Below are positions 31,841 to 38,563 of a stretch of 38,563 nt of DNA, piece after piece. The DNA comes from an uncultured Clostridia bacterium (GTDB taxonomy: Bacteria > Bacillota > Clostridia > Christensenellales > CAG-314): positions 1 through 38,563 of the forward strand of contig CANQNJ010000013.1 in NCBI GenBank assembly GCA_947625185.1. Reading direction: 5' to 3'. The translations under genes and the position numbers were made by a program. How positions within the stretch are numbered: position 1 is the stretch's first letter; every line of letters starts with the position of its first letter. The notes under the pieces were generated by a model that worked only from the letters and a program-made list of their open reading frames with translations, did not search any database and had not been told where the DNA came from.

Positions 31841-32032
31841 CCCCGATAAGAGCTGTCGCGCCATTTTCGGTGCGACGGTCCTTTGCTTTATTATCTCGAC
31901 GCGTTTTTCGACGATTTCCTGCACACATCATAGTTTTCCTTTTGCAAATGGTCTCAGCAAAGAGCCGTGTCCGTCTCGGCAAGCTCGTCGGACGCGGAAG
32001 CGGCGGTGCGGTCCATTATATTCGCGCACATT

Positions 32033-32065
32033 AAAAAAATCCTTATGCTCATTGATGCATAAGGA
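32033..32065 (-). terminator. Terminator of the small HTH pair
   Basis: TCCTTATGC/GCATAAGGA stem (32040-32065), then seven T on the minus strand. Confidence 0.88.
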
Positions 32066-32119
32066 AATGTGACCGCCTATCGGCGGAATTTTGAACGAAT
32101 TCGTTTGTAAATCGACTAT

Positions 32120-32326
32120 TTACAATCCGAACAATTCATTGGGTTCTATACCGAATTTTTCGTACAGCATTTTGATACTATGATAACCGGGTTGTTTTTT
32201 TCCGTGCAACCACTGCCCGATCGTCGTCTGGTGTACGCCGAGGATTTTTGCCAATTGCTCCTGATTTAGTCCTTTTTCTTCCATCAATTGAAGTATTATA
32301 TCCGAATATATAGGTGTATCGTTCAT
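32120..32326 (-). CDS. Small XRE-type HTH regulator (downstream of pair)
   Basis: 68 residues, HTH only: LNQEQLAKILGVHQTTIGQWLHG, with a C-terminal KFGIEPNELFGL. It shares that ending and the overall frame with its neighbour (KFGIEPNEFFGL), so the two arose by tandem duplication. It starts 6 nt after the neighbour's stop. No clear Shine-Dalgarno of its own. Likely a DNA-binding repressor working with or against the neighbour. Confidence 0.8.
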   Translation of the reverse strand: MNDTPIYSDIILQLMEEKGLNQEQLAKILGVHQTTIGQWLHGKKQPGYHSIKMLYEKFGIEPNELFGL

Positions 32327-32332
32327 TTTGTA

Positions 32333-32527
32333 TTACAATCCGAAAAATTCGTTGGGTTCTATGCCGAATTTTTCATAGAATGCCCATATGCTGTCATAGC
32401 TCGGTTTGCGCGTGCCGCGTATCCAAGCGCTTACGGCAGTCTGATTGACGCCGAGAATATTCGCAAGTTGTTCTTGCGTTAAATTCTTTTCCGTCATTAG
32501 CAGTTGTATAAGTTCCATATAGTGCAT
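32333..32527 (-). CDS. Small XRE-type HTH regulator (first of pair)
   Basis: 64 residues: LTQEQLANILGVNQTAVSAWIRGTRKPSYDSI. The recognition helix differs from the second gene (NQTAVSAW versus HQTTIGQW). ATG 32527 has no Shine-Dalgarno; TATACT ends only 8 nt before it, so the message may begin at the start codon. If translation starts at the later Met (32518) the situation is the same. Repeated TAGTACAAA elements upstream (32,540-32,605) are likely operator sites for autoregulation. Confidence 0.8.
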   Translation of the reverse strand: MHYMELIQLLMTEKNLTQEQLANILGVNQTAVSAWIRGTRKPSYDSIWAFYEKFGIEPNEFFGL

Positions 32528-32546
32528 ACAAAAAGTATAGAAAAAT

Positions 32547-32606
32547 TTAGTACAAATGTATTAACGTAGTACAAAACAGCTATTACAATTGCACTAAGGT
32601 TTCACT
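32547..32606. promoter_or_regulatory. Repeated TAGTACAAA elements between the HTH pair and the next ORF
   Basis: TTAGTACAAA near 32,547, GTAGTACAAA near 32,566 and TTACAATTGCACTA near 32,583, then CACTACAAA near 32,601; spaced by roughly one to two helix turns. They look like operators for the small HTH proteins. Confidence 0.5.
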
Positions 32607-32637
32607 ACAAATTATTTTGGATAAAATAAAGAAAACT

Positions 32638-32808
32638 ATGAGAAAAAAGCGTTTACGAACTGCCGCCGAGGAACGCGAGGCGGATAAAAGAATACATCGT
32701 CTAATAGAGGAGTGTCACGCGGAGGATAAGGCGCGGTGGCACGACGACGTGAAGGCGCGGACGGAGGAAATTATCGCTCGCCGCAAGCGCCGCGTCGATA
32801 AGGGATAA
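32638..32808 (+). CDS. Small basic protein, doubtful
   Basis: 56 residues, very rich in Arg/Lys/Glu (KKRLRTAAEEREADKRIHRL), probably one long helix. It diverges from the HTH pair. A TTG 21 nt upstream is also possible; neither start has a good ribosome site. A strong hairpin (ACGGGCTG/CAGCCCGT, 32,812-32,842) follows. It may be real but I recognise no family. Confidence 0.4.
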   Translation: MRKKRLRTAAEEREADKRIHRLIEECHAEDKARWHDDVKARTEEIIARRKRRVDKG

Positions 32809-32899
32809 AAACGGGCTGTCGCATCCTGTTGCGGCAGCCCGTTGCGGTTACAAAACGATTTGCTTTGTTTTTGTGAGAAGCGATTGGTGTTCTGTGAGA

Positions 32900-33040
32900 A
32901 ATGTTGTGGTATAGAAGTAAATTAAATATAGAAGTCGACTTATAAATTAAAGCGGAATTTTCGCGCGCGGAGATGCGCGTGTCGCGCATAGTAGCGGACA
33001 AAGCGAAAATTCCGTTGCAAGCGGCGACCTGCGCGGCGCT
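32900..33040 (-). repeat. Dispersed repeat tail R3, inverted relative to R1/R2
   Basis: Reverse complement matches the R1 tail (19,956-20,075) almost throughout: CTATTTCC-free tail, ATTCCGCTTTAAT, ATGCGCGACACGCGCAT, GCTTTGT, AATTTTCGCTTTGTCCGC and GCCGCGCAGGTCGCCGCTTG. With R2 it forms inverted flanks around 31,166-32,900. Confidence 0.8.
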
Positions 33041-33386
33041 TTCACAAAGTACGAACTTCATTTTCTTTCCGTCAGTCCCTTCCACCTCGTCCTCCCCCGC
33101 ACAAGTTTCGTTCTCAACTTGTGCGGGTCCCCTTTCGTGGTCCCTATGCTGCAGACGTGCCTTAGAAATAGCACGTCCTTGCACTCAGGGCGGGCAACTC
33201 CACACTATGGAGATTGCCTTATTCGCCCTTCGTCCTTAGTCGCAATAGAACTTATTACACAATACAATCTATGCACGACGAAGGGACGGCTTTATTTACG
33301 CAGTTTCCGACTTTGTCCCTGCGGACAGGGGCAGGTGGTCGGTGAGGCAGGTTTATTTCCTCGCCCCCACACTTGATATAAAGCTG
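33041..33386. other. Gene-free stretch with hairpins
   Basis: Contains the CCCGCACAAG/CTTGTGCGGG hairpin also found in R2 (30,822-30,855), and GGCAACTCCA/TGGAGATTGCC near 33,188-33,214. The latter is one of four palindromic inserts of a kind found beside the tRNA locus. No gene. Confidence 0.5.
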
Positions 33387-34718
33387 TTACTTTGCCAAGC
33401 GGTAAATGGCTTCGAGATACAGTTCAGCCATTTTGCGCAGATTGTCCAGACGGATCATTTCGTTGGGCATATGGATGGTCTGTTCTTCGTGCGGAAACAG
33501 CGGACCGAACGCCACGCAGTTAGGCAAGCACCGACTGTAAGTGCCGCCACCTATTGCGATCGGTTGCATATCGGTGTGCATAGCGCGGTTGTACACATCC
33601 ATCAACGTGGTAACGAGGGCGCTGTCCGACGGAACGTGCAGCGGTTCGCTGATGTGGACTTCTTCTATTTCCGCTTGCGCGGGCGTGTTGTCGCGCAGCA
33701 GGCGGTACATCTGTTTGCAATTGTACGTTACGGGGAAGCGTATATCCACGGTCGCGACAAGCGTTCCGTCCTCCGTCGTTTGCAATACGCCGAGGTTGCA
33801 GGTGAGGCTGCCGCTCTCCTTGTCGGAGAGGGCAATGCCCCATTTGCCGCCCGTGGTGTCCGTAACTTTCGTAAGGAATTTCAGCGCGGCGTTATCCGGA
33901 TACGCGGCTGCAAGCGCGGCAATCAGCGGATGTGTGGCGTTGATCCCTTCGTCGGGGGTGCTGCCGTGCGCCGCTTTGCCTACGGACGTGTAGACGTAGC
34001 CGCTGTCTGTACGTTGGACGCCGACATTGGGATATCCCTCCGCGGCGAGGGCTTTCGGAGTAGTCGCCGTACACAGCGACGGAACGACGTTGGCTCTGTC
34101 TCCTGCGGATATCCGCACCCCATTCGGCAATTTGCCGCAAATCACGCGGAATTGATAAATGCCTTTCTCGCGATTGATCACGGGGAAATCTCCGTCGGGA
34201 GAGAATGCCGCGGTGGGGAAGGGCATTTTGTCGAAGTAGTGTTCCACGCATTGCATTCCGCTCTCTTCGTCGCAGCCGAATATGAGGCGCACCGTCTTTG
34301 ACGGCACGAAACCCGCGTCTTTGAGCGCCTTGACCGCATACAGGCAGGCTATCATCGGACCTTTGTCGTCCATTGCTCCTCTGCCGTACAGCTTGCCGTC
34401 GCTGATAACGGCGGCATACGGCGGAAATACCCATTCCTCCGCCTTGGCGGGCACGACGTCCAGATGTCCGAGTATGCCGAGAACTTCGTCGCCCGTCCCC
34501 GTCAGATCGGCGTGTCCGGCATAACCGTCGCAATCGTACGTACGCAAGCCGAATGACGAAGCCGTATTCAGCACATAATCCAGACACGCCTTTACGTTGG
34601 CGCCGAAGGGGGCGTTCTCGCTCGGGGCGGATTTCTCCGTGTTGAAGCGTATCGTCTGTTGCAGCGTACTTACCATTTCGTCAAACAGTTCGTTCAGTAT
34701 CTTTTTTGCATTTTCCAT
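33387..34718 (-). CDS. pepV: M20 dipeptidase, PepV-like
   Basis: 443 residues, usual length. Zinc-dependent exopeptidase of the M20/M28 fold that cleaves dipeptides in the cytoplasm. Seen: GHLDVVP with H85 and D87, GAMDDKG with D117 (metal bridge), CDEESG with catalytic Glu151 and ligand Glu152, FSPDGDFPV (Asp ligand), and near the end IGGGTYSR plus HMPNE with the last His ligand. A lid/dimer domain is inserted (about 190-300). ATG 34718 with GGAG upstream. Divergent from the radC-like gene across about 127 bp. Confidence 0.93.
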   Translation of the reverse strand: MENAKKILNELFDEMVSTLQQTIRFNTEKSAPSENAPFGANVKACLDYVLNTASSFGLRTYDCDGYAGHADLTGTGDEVLGILGHLDVVPAKAEEWVFPPYAAVISDGKLYGRGAMDDKGPMIACLYAVKALKDAGFVPSKTVRLIFGCDEESGMQCVEHYFDKMPFPTAAFSPDGDFPVINREKGIYQFRVICGKLPNGVRISAGDRANVVPSLCTATTPKALAAEGYPNVGVQRTDSGYVYTSVGKAAHGSTPDEGINATHPLIAALAAAYPDNAALKFLTKVTDTTGGKWGIALSDKESGSLTCNLGVLQTTEDGTLVATVDIRFPVTYNCKQMYRLLRDNTPAQAEIEEVHISEPLHVPSDSALVTTLMDVYNRAMHTDMQPIAIGGGTYSRCLPNCVAFGPLFPHEEQTIHMPNEMIRLDNLRKMAELYLEAIYRLAK

Positions 34719-34845
34719 AACAAACTCCGTCAGTTACAACTTTTTGTATCTACATTATACACAAAATCACGATAATGTGCTATCATATAAAAGACCTATT
34801 TCGGGTAAATTTTTTTTGTCGGGTACATTATATCAAGGATTGGCT

Positions 34846-35553
34846 ATGGCTCACGAAAACGACGGACATCGCGCACGGCTTCGCGAACGTATGATGAATG
34901 AAGGATTGGCGGGCTTTCGGGATCACGAAGTATTGGAACTGTTGCTGTTTCAGTATCTGCCCCGAAAGGACACCAACAAGTTGGCGCACAATTTGTTGAA
35001 TAAATTCGGCAGTTTTGCGGGAGTTATCAATGCGTCGCCGCAGCAACTGATGACCGTTGACGGAATAAGCGAAGTTACCGCGTGCAATCTCGGCATACTC
35101 AAAGAGGTTTTCCGCAGGTACAAGCAGAGCGAACAGGGACGGCCCTCTCTCAAAGGCGTCGGTTCCATAGTTATGTTTGCGCAGCAGCTTGTCGCCGAGA
35201 GTTACACCGAAAGGCTTGTTGTCGTCTATGTGGACAACGCCACCGGTTATCTGTACAAAGACGAGTTTGCTTCCGACGATACGCAATTCGTCAACGTCGA
35301 TCCCAAGCGGATAGTCGCCGCGGCAATGCGCACGGGCGCGGCGGGAGTGATGCTCTTTCACTGTCACATCAAGGGAGAGTGCCGACCGAGTCAAGAGGAT
35401 TACCGTTTTACGGAGAGAATGACTTTTGCCCTGGCAAGTATCAACGTGTCGCTTTTGGAACACATCATCTTCAACGATTCGGGCGATTATTACAGCTTTT
35501 TCCTTAATGGCGACATAGACGCGATACAACAAAAATACAAAAAGTTAAATTGA
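34846..35553 (+). CDS. radC: RadC-like JAB-domain protein
   Basis: 235 residues: an N-terminal helical/HhH part (1-85, EVLELLLFQYLPRKDTN and a helix-hairpin-helix near MTVDGISEVTACNL) and a C-terminal JAB/MPN domain (95-225). The metal-site motif reads HCHIKGECRPSQED, keeping the two His and final Asp of the usual H-N-H-P-S-G...P-S-x-E-D, but Asn-His-Pro is changed. Its biochemical role is unsettled in the family; in bacteria it has been linked loosely to DNA repair. ATG 34846 chosen: AAGGA is just upstream and the family begins here. First gene of a radC-gltX-gtrA operon, 13 nt from gltX. Confidence 0.88.
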   Translation: MAHENDGHRARLRERMMNEGLAGFRDHEVLELLLFQYLPRKDTNKLAHNLLNKFGSFAGVINASPQQLMTVDGISEVTACNLGILKEVFRRYKQSEQGRPSLKGVGSIVMFAQQLVAESYTERLVVVYVDNATGYLYKDEFASDDTQFVNVDPKRIVAAAMRTGAAGVMLFHCHIKGECRPSQEDYRFTERMTFALASINVSLLEHIIFNDSGDYYSFFLNGDIDAIQQKYKKLN

Positions 35554-35566
35554 CAACGAGGTAAAT

Positions 35567-37000
35567 ATGACACAATTGAGAACAAGATTTGCGCCGAGTC
35601 CCACGGGATATCTGCACATCGGCGGATTGCGCACGGCGCTGTATTCCTATCTGTATGCCAAGAAGAACAACGGCAAGTTTATCCTGCGTATAGAGGATAC
35701 CGATCAGGGCAGATACGTCGAGGGCGCGGTGGACATCATCTACCGTACGCTGCACGAGACGGGTCTCGATTACGACGAGGGGCCCGACGTGGGCGGCGAT
35801 TACGGACCGTATATTCAGAGTCAACGCGCCAACGAATATATGAAGTATGCCAAGCAGCTGGTGCAGAGCGGACACGCGTATTACTGCTTCTGCACGGAAG
35901 AGCGTCTGGAAAGTCTGCCTTCCGTCAACGGCGCGCGGCGTTACGACAAGCATTGTCTGCACCTGACGGCGGAAGAAGTCGCGGAGCGTCTTTCCCGCGG
36001 CGACAAGTTCGTCATCCGTCAGAATATGCCTACTACGGGCAGCACCACATATCACGACGCGGTGTACGGCGATATAACCATCGACAACAGCGAGTTGGAA
36101 GATCAGATACTCATCAAGTCCGACGGTATGCCCACCTACAACTTCGCCAACGTGATAGACGACCACCTTATGGGTATCAATTGCGTTATGCGCGGTATAG
36201 AGTATCTCAGCAGCACGCCCAAGTACAATCTGCTGTACGACGCGTTTGGTTGGGAGCGTCCGATGTATATCCATATGCCGCCCATTATGAAGGACGCGCA
36301 GCACAAGCTGAGCAAGCGCAACGGCGACGCAAGCTATGAGGACCTTATCGAGAAGGGATTTCTGAAAGACGCCATCATCAATTACATAGCGTTGCTCGGT
36401 TGGTCTCCCAAGGACGACAGCGAGAAGATGAGCTTTGACGAGTTGCTGAAAAAATTCGATATCTCCGGCATCAACAAAAGCCCGTCCATATTCGACCCGA
36501 TGAAACTTGCTTGGCTCAATTCGCTTTATATCAAGGAAATGCCGCCCGAAGAATTTGCCCGTTATGCCGAGCCGTGGCTGGACAAATGCTATCTTAAAGA
36601 TTTCGACAAGGCGCTTGTGTGCAAATTGATACAGAGCCGCATAGAGACGTTTGCGGAGATACAAGACAAATTGCGTTTCTTGGTGGAGTTCGGTCCGTTC
36701 GACAGCGCGTTGTACGACAATCAGAAGCAAAAGACAAATGCGGACACCGCGCGCGAAGTATTGCCGCAGGTGAGAAAAAAGTTTGCCGAGACTGCGCAAT
36801 GGGACAACGAACATCTGTACGGCGCGCTTGTGGAACTTGCGTCGGAACTCGGCGTCAAGAACGGCAAGGTGCTGTGGCCCGCGCGCGTGGCGTTGACGGG
36901 ACTTGCCGCGACACCCGGCGGCGCAAGTGAGATCGCCGAATTGCTCGGACGTCAAGAGACGCTTCGCCGTCTCGACGCGTCTATCGCCGATCTGGGTTGA
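35567..37000 (+). CDS. gltX: Glutamyl-tRNA synthetase
   Basis: 477 residues, normal. Class I synthetase that charges tRNA-Glu (and often tRNA-Gln in bacteria without GlnRS, later converted by GatCAB). HIGH-type motif in APSPTGYLHIGG (9-20), KMSKS counterpart KLSKR (247-251), a zinc-knuckle-like set Cys107, Cys109 and Cys130, and the anticodon-binding C-terminal helices (about 320-477). ATG 35567 with GAGGT upstream, 13 nt after radC. Confidence 0.96.
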   Translation: MTQLRTRFAPSPTGYLHIGGLRTALYSYLYAKKNNGKFILRIEDTDQGRYVEGAVDIIYRTLHETGLDYDEGPDVGGDYGPYIQSQRANEYMKYAKQLVQSGHAYYCFCTEERLESLPSVNGARRYDKHCLHLTAEEVAERLSRGDKFVIRQNMPTTGSTTYHDAVYGDITIDNSELEDQILIKSDGMPTYNFANVIDDHLMGINCVMRGIEYLSSTPKYNLLYDAFGWERPMYIHMPPIMKDAQHKLSKRNGDASYEDLIEKGFLKDAIINYIALLGWSPKDDSEKMSFDELLKKFDISGINKSPSIFDPMKLAWLNSLYIKEMPPEEFARYAEPWLDKCYLKDFDKALVCKLIQSRIETFAEIQDKLRFLVEFGPFDSALYDNQKQKTNADTAREVLPQVRKKFAETAQWDNEHLYGALVELASELGVKNGKVLWPARVALTGLAATPGGASEIAELLGRQETLRRLDASIADLG

Positions 37001-37008
37001 GGCGCCGT

Positions 37009-37581
37009 ATGAAGTTTGACAAAAAGGAGTTGTTGCGGGCGGTAAAATATACGCTTTTTGCAATATCCGCCGGCGTAATACAGATAGTAAGTTCTCTCGC
37101 GTTGAAAGCCATTCTGGGTACTTTTATGGATGAAAGCCGCACAATGGTGTTCATCAACGAGATCGCGGTCAGTTCTTTCATCGCCGAGACGGTGGGGTTG
37201 GCGCTGTCCGTCATCTGGAACTTCACGTTCAATCGCAAGTTTACTTTCAAGGCGGCAAACAACGTACCCGTCGCAATGCTGTTGGCGTTTCTGTTCTATG
37301 TGCCGTTTTATCCGTTTCAGACCTGGTACATAGCGGCGGTGGAGGGCAAACTCGCCGATATCGGATTCTGGGGGTTCGTCATAGCGCAGGGCACGGTTAT
37401 GATAATCAACTTTGTGTTGGAATTTATGTGGCAGCAGTTTGTCGTTTTTCGCGGCAAGGTGGATACCAACGCCCTCGCTCGGAAAGAAGCCGCGCAAGCT
37501 GCCGCTTCGGCTAACGACAACGCCGACCGTGACATCGCCGCGTCGGACTACGTTGAAGGAACCGATGAAGGGGCAAAATAA
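37009..37581 (+). CDS. GtrA family membrane protein
   Basis: 190 residues with four TM segments (about 12-35, 50-70, 82-105, 115-140) and a charged, Ala/Asp-rich C-terminal tail. Pattern ...YTLFAISAGVIQIVSSLAL...WNFTFNRKFTFK... is typical for GtrA, flippase-like proteins in lipid-linked sugar transfer (teichoic acid, LPS O-antigen or cell-wall glycosylation). ATG 37009 with GAGGCG right upstream, 8 nt after gltX; an in-frame TTG 12 nt earlier is possible. Co-transcribed with gltX, without an obvious functional tie. Confidence 0.9.
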   Translation: MKFDKKELLRAVKYTLFAISAGVIQIVSSLALKAILGTFMDESRTMVFINEIAVSSFIAETVGLALSVIWNFTFNRKFTFKAANNVPVAMLLAFLFYVPFYPFQTWYIAAVEGKLADIGFWGFVIAQGTVMIINFVLEFMWQQFVVFRGKVDTNALARKEAAQAAASANDNADRDIAASDYVEGTDEGAK

Positions 37582-37646
37582 CCGCCGCGACCTGACGCCG
37601 TTGCGCGGGATCACTTGTTTTTACATAACTTTGCGGCGGAAACGTA

Positions 37647-37675
37647 TTGTTTTTGTGAAAAAATTGTAGTACAAT
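37647..37675 (+). promoter_or_regulatory. Promoter of the degV gene
   Basis: TTGTTT (37647-37652), 17-bp spacer, TACAAT (37670-37675); about 60 nt before the start. Confidence 0.6.
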
Positions 37676-37736
37676 AAACAAAGCGAACGACGTATCGACC
37701 GCCGCGCAACAATAGAATATACGGGAGGAAAAAAAT

Positions 37737-38563
37737 ATGAGCGTACTTATTTGCGACGCCGACGGAGAACTGTGGTATACGCGCGCAGAGGAATTGGGGC
37801 TGTATTCGATAGCCATGCCGTACAGTTACGGCGGCAATATCTATTACTACGACCTCGGCAAGAACACCGATTTCCGCGCCTTTTACGACGCCGTCAGAGG
37901 CGGCGAAATACCCAAGACGATGGCGCTTAATCCGGAGGAATACATAGGGATCATCGAGCCGTATTTCGCTCGCGGAGAGGACGTCCTTTACGTCAGCTTC
38001 TCGCACGCCATGAGCGGCACGTTCGATCACCTCGATACGGCTCTTGCGCAATTGAAGGAAAAGTACCCCGAGCGCAAGTGTACCGTATTCGACACCAAGT
38101 CCATAAGTCTCGGCGCGGGCATACAAATGGAGTATGCCGCCCAATTGAAGAACGGCGGCGCGACAGACGAGGAGATAATAGACAAACTTACGACGTTTCG
38201 CGACAGAGTCGCCGTATACTTCGTGGTGGACGACCTTATGCACCTCAAACGCGGCGGACGGTTGTCGGGGATAGCCGCTTTTGCGGGAACGCTGCTTAGC
38301 CTCAAACCCGTGCTTACGTTGGACGAGAAGGGCAGCCTCAAAGTTTTCGAGAAGATCACCGGCAAGAAGAAGGCTCTCCGCGAAATGGCGGACAAGGTTG
38401 CCAAGGAGCTTACGGGTACGGAGTTCAGCGTATACGTTCTGGACGCGGACTGCCCCGAAGAGGGCGACGCTTTCGCAAAGATGATCTCCGACGCCCGTCC
38501 CGACGCCAAGATAGTACGTCAGACGGTAGGACCCGTCATAGGCACGCACTGCGGTCCCGGCAC
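37737..38563 (+). CDS. DegV family protein, 3' end outside window
   Basis: At least 275 residues seen; DegV proteins are about 280-290, so only the last few are missing. Fatty-acid-binding protein (FakB type) that presents bound fatty acid to the kinase FakA. Seen: the N-terminal Rossmann-like strand, KTMALNPEEYIGII, YVSFSHAMSGTFDHL (the typical S-x-x-x-SGT), TVFDTKSISLGAG, VVDDLMHLKRGGRLSG and a C-terminal THCGPG. ATG 37737 has GGGAGG 9 nt upstream. It is a single unit with its own promoter. Confidence 0.92.
   Translation, partial: MSVLICDADGELWYTRAEELGLYSIAMPYSYGGNIYYYDLGKNTDFRAFYDAVRGGEIPKTMALNPEEYIGIIEPYFARGEDVLYVSFSHAMSGTFDHLDTALAQLKEKYPERKCTVFDTKSISLGAGIQMEYAAQLKNGGATDEEIIDKLTTFRDRVAVYFVVDDLMHLKRGGRLSGIAAFAGTLLSLKPVLTLDEKGSLKVFEKITGKKKALREMADKVAKELTGTEFSVYVLDADCPEEGDAFAKMISDARPDAKIVRQTVGPVIGTHCGPG

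Noticed and set aside
32925-33060. Insertion sequence with transposase
   Set aside because: The repeat has no ORF of transposase size and no motif; only short hairpin elements are seen.

Overview
The window looks like chromosome from a Gram-positive-type bacterium, most likely an uncultured gut Clostridia (possibly Christensenellales-like; inferred from gene families, not proven). Reasons: AGGAGG-type ribosome sites, several GTG/TTG starts, lipobox secreted proteins rich in Ig-like (Big2) and OB-like domains, a PepV-type dipeptidase, DegV, SurE, paired DHH phosphoesterases, and no outer-membrane genes.

Layout. 1-4,500: an accessory island with the 3' part of a type I methyltransferase gene (hsdM), a KilA-N protein, a small ORF, a HEPN-motif protein (putative RNase), a decayed ORF, and two tandem XRE regulators. 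4,850-16,800: four large exported proteins: a Big2/OB lipoprotein, an OB-repeat protein, a 5'-nucleotidase-like lipoprotein and a 1,595-residue multidomain lipoprotein. 16,900-22,500: housekeeping genes: SurE and two DHH/DHHA1 proteins in one minus-strand operon, a membrane protein, and a cation diffusion facilitator with an apparently leaderless promoter. 22,740-24,120: tRNA-Arg(CCT) and tRNA-Pro(CGG) converge, and the gap between them is filled with about 190-bp units that each restart with the 3' end of the adjacent tRNA. 24,520-25,130: mscL.

25,270-29,900: the most interesting protein-coding locus. It holds an ECF-like sigma factor, an exported C39-like cysteine peptidase, a one-TM protein with anti-sigma topology, a subtilase lipoprotein, an exported acidic-then-hydrophobic protein, and a PH-like membrane protein. 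Two sites there share TTTTTGTCC-N17-GACACTTATT, one before each peptidase, so they are good candidates for the sigma factor's promoter. The subtilase leader and the leader of the secreted OB-repeat gene at 7,544 share a 17-nt block that places a consensus ribosome site before a two-codon ORF (ATG-NNN-TAA).

29,900-33,390: a gene-poor stretch with a promoter/terminator-bounded candidate small RNA, dispersed structured repeats with compensating stem changes, a DUF2798-like membrane gene and another tandem pair of small HTH regulators. 33,390-end: core genes: a PepV-like dipeptidase (minus), then radC-like, gltX and gtrA-like genes in an operon, and a DegV gene cut by the window end.

All calls come from reading motifs, start sites and repeats by eye. 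No database search or folding program was run.
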